Source: Annulohypoxylon bovei var. microspora (taxonomy: Eukaryota; Ascomycota; Sordariomycetes; Xylariales; Hypoxylaceae). Taken from it: a stretch of DNA of 64,000 nt. The notes under the pieces were generated by a model. It did not search any database. It was not told the origin of the DNA and worked only from the letters and a program-made list of their open reading frames with translations. The translations under genes were made by a program, and so were the position numbers. This document shows positions 23,325 to 33,931 of this stretch, one piece after another. The stretch spans positions 93,710 through 157,709 of the forward strand of contig MU405300.1 in NCBI GenBank assembly GCA_022836615.1. Reading direction: 5' to 3'. Numbering within the stretch: position 1 is the first letter of the stretch; each line of letters opens with the position of its first letter.

Positions 23325-24371
23325 TCACTCCTCCTCTTCCTCCTCTTCCTCGCCATCTTCATCCTCTATGATCTGCTCGACAAGACTAGTCCTGCCACCC
23401 CTCCCACTCTTCCGCCGTCCCCTCTGATACGCCTCGGTCTCGGTAACCGCGCGCTCGCCCACGAAGTGGCGCCCGGCCCACTCCTTGCTGCACTTGGGAC
23501 ACTTGCGCGCGCCGTGCATGCGCCAGAACGCGTCCTGGCAGATGTCGTGCAATCTAACATTGCAGTCGCGCTCGGCGCACCTCTGGCCCACGGTCACGAT
23601 CTCGCGGCACGCCTCGCAGAACTTGACCCTCTGCCACTCGCCGGGCTCGGGCTCGGCGTCGTTGTACGCGTCGACGAGCCAGGAGCGGAGCTCGATCAGC
23701 GCCCGAGGCGCCAGCGAGTAGAAGCCCTTAGCGCTCCGCTCGAACCAGCCCTCGTCGACCATGTTGCGCATGACGTTCTCGACCTCGCTGCTCTTGAGCC
23801 CGCGCGAGCTCCCGACCAACATCTGGCTCGGCCCCTCCCCGTTCTCGCCCTCGCCGCCGGCGGCCACGACCTCCTCCTCGTTCCGCGGCGCCGTCCGCAG
23901 CTTATTCGCCTGCATGCCGTCCAGACAGCACATCTCCATGCGGGGCGTGTTGTACCTCTCGAACATAGCATCGATGACCCTGCGAACGAACGCGCCCTCC
24001 TCCGGCGTCCGTAGCGTCGCCAACTGGGTCGGCGGGTCGCCCGCCACATTCACGAGCGCGTAGACCCGCTCCTTCGTGCCCTGGTGCGTCGCGGCCCTGA
24101 TCTCGTAGTCGAATGCGGAGACGGCCTCGGAGGCGGCCGACACGTAGGAGTCGAAGTCCTCGCGGGAGACCTGGTCGGGGCGCGTGGGGTCGGGGGGCCC
24201 GCCGGGGTCCTCGCGGCTGCGGCGCTCGTACGCGTGCTTCTCGTGCGCCGTGAAGATGGCCGCGAGGATGGGCTGCGCCTGTGTGAAGGTGAGCGTGCCG
24301 CGGGCCATGAAGGCCTGTAGGAAGGCGCGGTTGCTGTCGTCGTAGTGGTGGGGTATTTCGTCTTCGTCCAT
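23325..24371 (-). CDS. nse1: SMC5/6 complex subunit Nse1
   Basis: A single exon of 348 residues. Nse1 is a nuclear subunit of the SMC5/6 complex, acting with Nse3 (a MAGE protein) and Nse4 in recombination repair and stalled-fork resolution; its variant RING supports ubiquitin ligase activity. The N-terminal part (about 15-240) matches the Nse1 winged-helix region: NRAFLQAFMARGTLTFTQA at the start, VYALVNVAGDP and MVDEGWFERSAKGFYSLAPR further on. The RING-like motif is at about 251-300, with CEAC, then C-C-LHDIC, then CPKCSKEW. A low-complexity acidic C-terminus ends in ten or so glutamates. GC content is much higher than in neighbouring genes. The ATG at 24369-24371 is in frame and has MDEDEIPHHY typical of the family start. 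Confidence 0.92.
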   Translation of the reverse strand: MDEDEIPHHYDDSNRAFLQAFMARGTLTFTQAQPILAAIFTAHEKHAYERRSREDPGGPPDPTRPDQVSREDFDSYVSAASEAVSAFDYEIRAATHQGTKERVYALVNVAGDPPTQLATLRTPEEGAFVRRVIDAMFERYNTPRMEMCCLDGMQANKLRTAPRNEEEVVAAGGEGENGEGPSQMLVGSSRGLKSSEVENVMRNMVDEGWFERSAKGFYSLAPRALIELRSWLVDAYNDAEPEPGEWQRVKFCEACREIVTVGQRCAERDCNVRLHDICQDAFWRMHGARKCPKCSKEWAGRHFVGERAVTETEAYQRGRRKSGRGGRTSLVEQIIEDEDGEEEEEEEE

Positions 24372-25214
24372 TGTGGTGACGGTGTGTTTTCTCTTCTTGT
24401 TTTTCAGTCTTTTTTTTTCTGGTGCTTGAGAAAAATACTATGAGGAGAATGTTGATTTTCGAGTAGGAGATAAGACGGGAGGGGCCTTTCTAATAAGTTT
24501 GAGGCGAGAAGATATAATTAGCACTAAGTGGTGAAGTAAATGTGTAGTGGTCAGTCTTAAGATGCAGGACCCCGCGGTAGACAGACGCGTTTTTGATGCT
24601 CTGATACGCGTTAATTAGTTCCACTTTTATAAAGTGCTTCGCGGCTGCTACCGGTGCTGTGGCTTAGGCTAACGAGCGTTAGAACCTTCCCAAATTACTA
24701 GGCCGTTTCTATAACAGTTAATTAACTTGGAAGGTTCAGGTTACTCGGGAGCTATTAAAAAGTAAAAACTGGTAAAACAATCTATCTGTACTACTAGACA
24801 TGGATTAACTGAATGTTTTTACCATCTCATCCTTCTACAATAAAGTATCAATCGATCACAGCCAAGTTGCAATTCTGTTCTGTCCCTTATATTACAAGAT
24901 ACCTAGATTCTAAGCTACCTAGCAGCCTAGTAACGAACTCGGCCGCGTCCCGGGGGGCACTAAGGCGAAACCAACAGAAAAATATATCTAGAACATACTT
25001 TTCGATATGCAGTACAGGCTATAAGTTCTACACAATAAAAAAGACTTCGAGTCTGCTTCGTCGTGGCGTCGTGGATTCCAAGGTTGGTGACATATGGGAT
25101 AGGCTGTCGCAGCTTTGGTGTGTATGCGTAATGTGATGTGTGATGTGTAATGTGTAATGTGTGCACTCTTCTCCCTATTTCTCTTTCCATTCCTCCCATC
25201 ATTTCCCCTTATTG
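24372..25214. other. intergenic with TG-rich simple repeat
   Basis: This stretch holds the Nse1 promoter and the 3' end of the LAM gene. Near 25128-25160 is a short TAATGTGTGATGTG microsatellite. No gene is supported. Confidence 0.45.
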
Positions 25215-28200
25215 CTACCTTTCTGTCGCTGGTACCTTAGTCGTTGGTCTTCCATTTCCACCAGATTTCGTAGGCGACTTCTTTCGGTCCATGACGGATT
25301 TCAAAACTTGCAACTTCTCTTCCGTTACCCTGATAGCCTCTTCGACCTCTCGCTCGTTCATCCGCTCCTCGCGCAACTTCTCTTCGACCGATCGTGGCTC
25401 CATTACCCGTTTACGCACTGGCATGACCTCTTCGTTCATGCGATGGAGGCCCACCCTCTCTTCTAGCCAGTCCCAGAGGTCGCTTTCTTCACGTCTCCAA
25501 ATCTCCTCGTAGGCAACGGCGCGCTCCGGATATCCTATGAAACCCAATTCACGACCGTACGGCGTAACTCTGGGTTGACCGTTAAACCCGAACCCGAACC
25601 ATGTCGCTACTAGTAGCCCGACGAGCAGTCCATATACTACATTGCCGGTGAGAACGGGTCTGATGATATCCACAATCGGACCCAGGATACCGTGAAGCGG
25701 TTCAAGCAAGCCCCAATCTTCGGACTTGGATGTCACTAAATCGGAGGGGCCATTCAAGCTTTCCTTCGATGCCTGGTGCAGCTTGCCTTTAGTTCGCTTC
25801 TTCTTGCCCTTTACCGGTGCCCCATTAAGTCCAGCAGAACGAGGGGCGGAAGAAACTGCTGCTTTTAAGCTGATGAAGAGATCTTTGCAATATTGCGTCT
25901 GGCCTTCTCTGGCGCCCTTCTCGATAGGTCCTAAAAATGTAAGTTTCTAACCGCCATATCAGATGATACTTTTTAGGTCTTACCTTTTAGCCAACTCTTG
26001 CCAGTCCATTCTATAGTACAATTGATGGTTACACGAGTCGCATTGTTTTCGGTCCAGAACAAGCAGTATTTCGTCTTTACGCTGAACACGTTCCCACTAG
26101 GTACGTCAGGATTCTGCGTAGAGACCAACACGTTGACGCTCTTCTCGAGATCCAGGTTCTCCAATGTCTCGCTTACTAAACATTTAGTCTGTCTAGGCCC
26201 TATCGAAGCGTATAGGGGTTTGATGTAGGTATAGTTTCGGCACTTGTTCTCTTGAGTCAAGCCCTTTTTGTCTTCCATCTGTAGGTCTGTGCATTTTTGT
26301 TCGCTGGTCAAAAACTTCCCCATCCACGCGACGGATGCAGGCCCAAAGAGGAGATTGTACACCTTTCCTAGCGGGGCAGCGACAACATCCTCGCCGGTAA
26401 TGATATCGTAATGGGCCTCCACATCCCCGCAGTCTGTAGGTGCGTGAGTAGCCGGTCCAGGGAAATCAGTTACGCCAGGGGTCGCAGGCGCGAAGTCTGC
26501 CTTTTCGACGGCGCCGTTGGTAGCAAGCGCGCCAGATACCTTCCTCACGCCAGGCTTCTCGCCGTCCGTGTCGGCCGGGCTCGGTTCACTTGGGTGCGTG
26601 GCCTCAGGTGCGTCGTCATCTTGGTCTTCGTCGTATACGTCGTCTCCGTCCTCGCTTTCCTCGTCTTCGGACGCCGTTGCACTCCGACTTTCTATCACAA
26701 CATCAGTATCCTCGACCTTCTCGGTCTTGTCGCCACCTGTACCCTCTAACGAAACGCCATTCAGTGAGCTCTGGAGAGAAGGATGTCCAAGTTTCCAAAT
26801 GTTAACAATAAGATCATAGGTGGAGTCTCGGCTAGCGAAACTGGCGAACACGTGCTTCGCATGGAGCGTCGTGATCATAAGACCGTTCTTGAAAACTAAA
26901 GCAGTGCTTCTCTTTTCAACAGACACTATCTCGTCAAAGCTCATAACCAAGGTCGTTACCCATCCGAAGATGTTGCTGCTAAAACACAGGTGACCTTCCG
27001 AGACGTAGAGTCGGCCGTGTGCGAGGATTTCGCGTTGAAGTGCACAGCTATAGTCTTCGATAAGATAGTCGTCGTCGGGAACACTCTTGAAGAAGGTATG
27101 GAAATCCCGGTTGCGTTTCTTACTCGCTACAGCAAACCCGGTAAGTTTAGGGACGCTCCCGAGGGCGGAAGGGTGAGCTACGGAAGCGTTAGCTGCTGCG
27201 ATAGCTGCACCGATCGTAGTTCCTGTGCCTGCAGTTCCTCCGGTACTGCCACGTTTACGCCTCTTACCGATCGCACTCCTAATGCTACCGGTACGTTGTA
27301 ACCCACCTGTCTTTCCCTCGTATAGACTAGTAGGGGGTGTTATGCCTGGTAGTGCACCTGCTGGCTCCCAAGCGGCATTCGACGACAATGTTGGCGTGTC
27401 GTCAAAGCGGCTATCGTCAACAGAAGCGGTTACGCTATCCACGGGAGCTGACTCGGAGCGTCCTCGGTGTTCGGCCGTAGAGTCGGAGAACTTCGAAGCG
27501 GTCGGGGTAGGTGTAGCACTTCCAGGTTCGGGTATACCCAACTGACTCAAGCTTAGATCGCCCTTCCCGAGGGTCCTCACGGCCGGTTCTTTATCCCCCA
27601 TATTGCCCTCCGACTGCTCGACAGACGGTTCGACTTCTACCCTATCGTCGTCGTCACTCGGCTGCGTCTCTTTAGGGATATTCGATTTAGGCTTATTTCC
27701 ACTCGGAGTGTTGGTGTTGGTAACGGCAGTACTGAGACTAGTGGCAGCGTTTTGTGCAGCAGAGAGCATAGAAGAGAAAAAGCTGCCTCCGGGGGTTTGT
27801 GGGACGGCGTCCTCAGGGGTTGGTGTGAGCGGAGCCAACGTTATATTGGATAGCTTGCTCGGGCCAATACTAGTTCCAGATCCAGATCTCGCTCGTCGGT
27901 GCGATATCATATTACCCGAGGGCGAGACAACCACATTTGGGTTAGGGCCCGTGCTTGCTGACGAGCTTCCCCGTGAACGGCGTGAATGATGCGAGTCGGT
28001 CGGGGTCGGCGGGGTATTAACAATTACGGGAGCACCCGGGTCGGACGGTGGCGGCGTACGAGGACGACTAGAAGTGTCGATAGGCGCCGGGCTCTTACGT
28101 CGACGTGGGGGTTCGGAAAATACTATCTTCGTACCATTTGTCTCGGACTGGGAGGCGGTGCTAGGACGAGAAGCCGAACCGGCGGCGGTCGACCTTTGGG

Positions 28201-29553
28201 ATGACGCGTTCACCAATTCGGGATCGGCAATATCGGTCTGGCTACCGTTTTTGCTCAGCTCCTTAAGGTTACTTGCGCTCCTCTTGCTCCTGAAAGCGTC
28301 CCTAAACCTACTAGAGGGCGATTTCGATCGGTTCGAGGAGGGATTCTGAGGTGGCTGTAAACCGATCTTCGTAGGCGATGATTGACGAGCCGGCTCGTTA
28401 GAGGGAACGGTAAAAGGGGCGTGGGTCGCAGATCGTGATAGACCGTTTCGACCGTTTGGGTCCAGCTTGTCGGGATCCTGGACCTCTGGTAGGTGGTCTG
28501 CTTGAATTATGGGTGACGACGTCGTCAACTGGCCAATTTGGGAAGGATGAGTTGAGGGTACGGTGGGCCGGACCGAGGACCTATTAAAATGATCAATAAC
28601 GTCGAACGTCGCCGTTAGATGCCAGGTTCAATAACGGTAACCGTGCTCCTAATTTGAATCAACGCCACACAACTCTATGTATGCTATGATTAAACGGTGA
28701 AGCTTAGACCGATAGGTATGCTTAAAAGTAAGGTACGTAGGTATGTAGGTAGGTATGTATGAGCGGAAAGCAAGGCAGAAAAGCCGGTGTGGACCGATTG
28801 GAGAGCGTATTGAAGGCGGATACGAGCTGATAACGAAAGCTGACTAGAATAGAAATAAGGCCTCGTAGGCTGCGGAGCCAACTAAACTGCACAGCCTAGT
28901 TTTCTAGTTTTCCAGCTTTTGGCCCCTGCCTAGTAGGCAACTAACTTGTTCAGTTATAAGTTATGCGCAACTCATAAGTGAAGCTCTCGTCTTATGAACT
29001 AAGCTAAGTCGACCAGCTTGACCGAGACGGAGGGGTAGGGAAATGTTTCATGGCTTACCTAACAATGAGGAATATAGGTAGGCAGGGAAGAGAGATATAT
29101 CATGAATTATAGGGTTATGATGATATGATGATATACATGGATGAAACTCAAAGAATATTGAAATTGGGATTGGAATTGGAATTGGAATCGCAAGAACCCT
29201 GTGGATGGACAAGAAACGAGAAGAAACAAAACAAAACAAGAAAAACAAGAGAAAAATAACACTTACAAGTCTTCTCGGTCAGAATAATAGGCTTCGGGAC
29301 TCTCGTCTGGTTCCTCTTTTCCATCTCCATGATGGTATTCGGCCATCTCGTTAGATTGCGTGGTAGAAAATGACCCGCCGTTAGAACGGTCACGGCCATG
29401 ACTATCTGGACTTCTACCGCGAGGCATGTCCTCGCTACTAGCAGTCGATCTAAAACTCTCTCTCGAAGGTTGTTTCTTCCACCGCTTTGCAGCAAACTTC
29501 TTAGGGAGGAGCTTTCCAACCTTACTTGAGTTGTTAGGGTTTGCGACATCCAT
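25215..29553 (-). CDS. GRAM and VASt domain sterol-transfer protein (LAM family)
   Basis: Three exons (29267-29553, 25984-28580, 25215-25930) give 1,199 residues; phases 2 and 1 close. The first intron is 686 nt, unusually long here, but the exon 2 frame has no ATG at its 5' end and the acceptor TTTTAATAG joins the MDVANPN exon in frame. LAM/Ysp proteins sit in the ER at contacts with the plasma membrane or mitochondria and carry sterol between membranes. Order: disordered Ser/Pro-rich N-terminus to about 570, GRAM (PH-like) domain about 583-690 (RGRLYVS-type LYVSEGHLCFSSNIFGW), acidic linker, VASt/StART-like domain about 810-961 (DVEAHYDIITGEDVVAAPLG), then a membrane segment about 1059-1078 (VVYGLLVGLLVATWFGFGF) and a short charged tail. 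Only one VASt domain is seen, as in Lam1/3/5/6. It is divergent with the MIT gene. Confidence 0.92.
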
Positions 29554-30921
29554 AATGATGACGCCGATGACGATGATGGGACCCCGGCGAAAGATAAGTA
29601 ATCGCGGACTGTGACGAAGGGTAACACAACAGCAGGCTACCGAATTACCGAATCCTTAAATGTGTCAGCAGATCGAAAGAAAACCTTCAAAATGAAAGTT
29701 ATTCCTCCGTCTTGCTTCTCAAACAATTGAGGTTTGTGGATGTCGCTATCATAACACCGACAGCATCAGTGAGCGCATATACTGATTAATGTGAGTAGAC
29801 AAAGACCGAGGTGAGTGTCGCGTTGCGATGTCGAATGCGCCTGTGTTAGTAGCTTTTACTATTTCATTCCGATCTTGTCGTCATAGCTTATAGCTCTTAA
29901 GCTCCCTCCATAGGTCGGTAATGATATAGGTACACCGGATTATAGAGAGGTCCGTGTCTTTCTTTGTACTGCGTATTGGCGTATTAGTGTACAGTGCTGT
30001 ATCGATGCGAGTCTGATGGGATGCATATAATTCTTGATCACCAATTATCATAGGTATTTATGACAAGATGTGGCTAAATGACGAGAAGGGCCGGACTATT
30101 TCATATAATGCAGGCAGCCATTCAATTGATCGGACGGGATAATTGCTTCATAAATCAAACGGGATAGAGCCCCTGGAAATCATCGATCAGGGTTAGTGTA
30201 GTGTAAGATTCACCAGCCACATCACGTAGCATCGTACGTATCTACGGACTAAAAACATCAAGGGATGATAGCAAGACGGAATAACCCCACCAAGGTTTCA
30301 ACTGTGCGACACAAAAGGCAGGACCTACTGTACCTAGGTGAGTCCCACCTAGGTAATTTTCTACATAGTGCATCCATAGCAGCATAGCACTAGCCTTCAA
30401 TGTTCTAGGCTAGGCCCTACATATACCTAGGTACATATTACCCCACATAATGATGGAGCATAATATTTCATCGGTAATTGAAGACTGGAAGTTCCAAGTG
30501 GAACAGGTGGAAGGACAGATTGGGGTGGAATTGGTTGGAATTGGGGAGGGAAGCCACCGACCACCCGTCCTGTTCGCCCTAATTGTTTAAGTTCCGTTAC
30601 CGAACTTCGGTAATGGGGTTTGACTTCATACGCCCCTAGCTTTTTCTAACTGCAGACCTTCCTTGTTCATTATCCATTATCATTATCATTATCACTATCC
30701 ATTATCCATTATCGCCATACCAGCATACGCATTACAACTTACAAGGCTACTCACATTACACACTTCCCACCAGCCTACATATGTAGTTTCTTCTACAAGG
30801 AAGCTAAACCGCTAAACCCCTTTGTGATAGTCGACCCTCGTCTTTCGGCATCACATCACTTTCGCTTTGCTTTACTTTACTTTACTTTACTTTACTAGGT
30901 ACTTTGCTATTAGAGTACATC
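29554..30921. other. bidirectional promoter region
   Basis: About 1.4 kb separates the divergent LAM and MIT-protein genes, so it probably carries both promoters. It contains ATTATC-type microsatellite words at 30668-30714. No coding sequence is supported. Confidence 0.45.
30871..30895 (+). repeat. (TTTAC)5 microsatellite
   Basis: Five exact TTTAC units end 26 bases before the ATG of the MIT gene, so the array probably lies in its 5' UTR. Confidence 0.9.
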
Positions 30922-32741
30922 ATGGAGTCGTCCCCCTTAATCAAGGTAGGATCCCACACCGCAATGTCGGGGCCGGCCACCCATCAGCCGTCGCAGCTAA
31001 CCCCGTCGAATCACAGGCGCACGACCATGCGAGGGCCGCATCCATGGCAACCCACACGTCCGACACCACCGTCGCAGTGAACGAGCACACGCGAGCCGCC
31101 GGCGAGTTCGCCAACGCCGCCAAGAACACCAGCAGCGTCGAGGCCCTGCGCACCCTGAAGCTCCTCGAGCAGCACCACCGCCGCCTCTCCGAGCTCCTCC
31201 AGATTCCGGGCAAGGTGCCCTCCTCGCAGAACTCCGAAGGCGACTCCCAGCCCAGCGAGAAGGACGAGGCTGTCCCGGGCGGGGTCTCGGGTGCGTCGCT
31301 CTCGAAGTCCGACGGCACCGGGGCCTCCGCCGAGAAGAATGGCAGCCAGCCCCTCCCCACGCTACCGAAGCAGCCGCGGTACCCGGCGCGGGACCTAGGG
31401 GCTTCTATCGCCAGCAATCTAGCCTCCGCCCGCGGCATCCGGTCGAAGTACCGCTCGCAGCCCCTCAGCCCGAGCATCTCCAACACCGAAGCCCCCGGAA
31501 ACATGGACGCCGCGTCGCGCAGGAGCGGGCGGACCAAGATGCAGACCATGCTCGATAACTCCGACAAGCCGGGCACGCTCTCCTCCCCGGAGAAGGAACG
31601 AGCCTCTCGCCAGCCCGGCTCCAGCCCGCAGGACAAAGCCGACGTTCCGGCCGCCGCGAACGACGAGGGCTTCTCGCGGTTCTACAGCGCCTTCGGCAGC
31701 ATCATCAACCGGATCTCCGCGCCCCTGGCCTTCGCCGGGCTGCCCCTGATCAGCGAGGAGCAGAACGAGACCTCCAGCAGCACCACTACCGCCGCCGCCC
31801 CGACCCCAGCGCCCGCCGAGCCGCCCTCGCCCCCTCAAAAGCGGGTGCGGGTGCGGGGCTCAGTAGCAGCAGAGCCGGATCTCAAGAAGCTGTACTCACG
31901 AGCGGCACTGCGGGCAGTAGCCCGCGACGGGCAGTCGGCCAACGACTCGTTCTACGTAGTGCCGACGAGCGGGCACACGGCCTCGTACGCGAGCATCCTG
32001 ACCTTCGCCGACAAGGAGAAGCGGCGCATGGAGGCGCGGGGCAGCGGCGCCGACGACAATAATAACAACAACAACAACATCCACCACCACCACGGCGGCG
32101 GCGGCGGCAGCAACGCCGGCGACAACGACGACGACGACTTCGTCGACGCCCGGAGTCCCGACGCGCTGCAGCGGCTCGGGGGCCGGGGCGCCAGGTCGTA
32201 CTACGGGGACACCCGGGACAACAAGGGCAAGGAGCTGGCCAACGTGGTCGAGGAGCTGTACGTCGAGAACCGCAGCCTGAAGGACATGCTGGACAAGCTG
32301 AGCCGGCGGCTGCACGCCTTCGAGTCCATGTCGCAGAACTCGGGCATGCGGCTCGCCGAGAGCATGCGGCTGATGCGGCCCGGGTCGCCCATGTCGTCCA
32401 ACGGGAGCAAGCTGCCGTCGCTAACCCCCGCGTCGTCGGCGGGCGTGGGCGCGGATATTAAAGCAGGTACAGGCGCGGGGGCAGCGGACGAGGCCCTGGC
32501 GAAGCGCAACAGGGAGCTCGAGGACCAGGTCATGGTCATGGGCCGGCAGATGGAGGAGATGGAGCGCAGCTACAACAAGGCGCGCGCGAACCTCGTGCGC
32601 TACCGCGAGAAGTGGGAGCAGCTCAAGGCCGGCGCCAAGGCCAGGCGCGCCGGCGGCAGCGCGAGCGGGAGTACCGGCGTCCAGGGCGGCGGCTCGGAGG
32701 TCGGGATTGAGGATGGGCTGAAGTCGCCTACTTTAGGATGA
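30922..32741 (+). CDS. MIT-domain and coiled-coil protein, possibly Atg38-like
   Basis: Two exons, 30922-30945 and 31017-32741, give 582 residues. The 71-nt intron (GTAGGA...CACAG) joins MESSPLIK to AHDHARAASMA, which completes an MIT-like helical domain (about 5-75), including TRAAGEFANAAKN and EALRTLKLLEQHHRRLSELL. A long disordered Ser/Pro/Ala region follows, with poly-Asn, poly-His and poly-Gly tracts near 370-390. A coiled coil lies at about 425-560 (VVEELYVENRSLKDML, ELEDQVMVMGRQMEEMERSY). MIT plus C-terminal coiled coil is the layout of Atg38/NRBF2, the subunit that dimerises autophagy PI3-kinase complex I, and this is my best guess, not a proof. An unspliced start is possible but lacks the first MIT helix. 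GC content is high. Confidence 0.72.
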
Positions 32742-33931
32742 CGGGTTCCCCGGTCTGCTTTTGAGGTTGGGGGTGCTTGTCGGTGAAAGTGGCGTGTGGT
32801 GCGTTACGTGAGTGAGTTGAAAAATAATAGGGCAGGCGAACGCTACGTTATCCGTATTTATTTAGTCAGATGTGCTTTACTCTTTCTTCTACGGTGACCT
32901 TTTTTTAGTGATAGATGTGTGCTCGTACTATTAACTGTCTGCCTGGGTATTTAAGAGCTTTTTAATAACTAGCCCTAAGACCAGGTTATTTTATATTCTC
33001 GATAGATCATATATAACTCGGTATAGTTGGTACCTTGAGAACACTTGGGTATGTTGCCCCCTCTAGTTAGCATTAGCTACGGCTCATCGTTACTCTCCTA
33101 TGTAAATGTATCCCACGGCTAGCTAGTATTACCTACTTAAAAAGAACTCACGATAATACATATAGTAGTAACCATTTGCTAGACGATTTACTTATCTCTT
33201 ACTAGATTCTTTTGCTTCCCTTGAACCATGTAGTAGTATGTAACATGTATTGATAGCATCTTATTTTCATGACGTGTAGGCCCTAACAGAACAACTGTGC
33301 GTAATAGAAAATGTTCCATTAAAAAAAATAAAAAAGCCAGAACCTGGAAGTATGAATGTAGCTAAAACGGGCGAGCCATGATATTGAACCGTTAACCAAA
33401 GCTTTCACATGCGACGATCCCCTTACTCAGAACGGAGCTTTTTGTCATTGGTCATGCTACCTAACCACTACCAAAAACCTGGGCCTGTCACCTCGAAAAC
33501 GAAGTGTTCAGCAAGCCCTTCCAAAAAGCGCAACATCACGACATCGCCCACATATCTCGGTCCAATCATCCAGTTCCAACTCCGTGCCGGCCTCCCCGTT
33601 GCAAAGCACAGAGTCAGCCCTCCGCAACATGCCCAGCAAACCCTCGACCTTCCGAAAACACTCAAGATGCAACAAACGTACGTGTCCGCGACTTTCGAGC
33701 CTATAAAACATTCTCAAACATCCTAGAGGCTGCGTCGGACTTTTGGTATCTCAACAAATGCCAATGCAGAACGACAATCGACGGGAATATGCTTCATCTG
33801 CAAACAAGGCAGGAAAAAGAAAACACCCCTAAGAAAGTTCCGACACACGTAAACTACATAAAATCATCAACTCCCTTACGATGTCCGGAATGCTCGCGAT
33901 GTAAAATTCCCCAGTGTGCTGGTACACATGA
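32742..33931. other. convergent intergenic region
   Basis: This region lies between the 3' ends of the MIT gene and cho2. Frames of 65-143 codons occur on both strands at 33409-33935 but carry no domain, and one overlaps the cho2 terminus. I do not call a gene. Confidence 0.45.

Noticed and set aside
23466..24049. 182-codon plus and 117-codon minus frames over the Nse1 gene
   Set aside because: Shadow frames of the GC-rich Nse1 coding sequence; composition is Arg/Leu/Ala-biased without motifs.
26411..28349. Plus-strand frames of 70-128 codons over the LAM gene
   Set aside because: They are antisense shadows of the GRAM/VASt coding exon with no domain content.
31419..32539. Minus-strand frames of 112-231 codons over the MIT gene
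   Set aside because: Antisense shadows with Gly/Arg/Val bias; the sense strand shows MIT and coiled-coil features.
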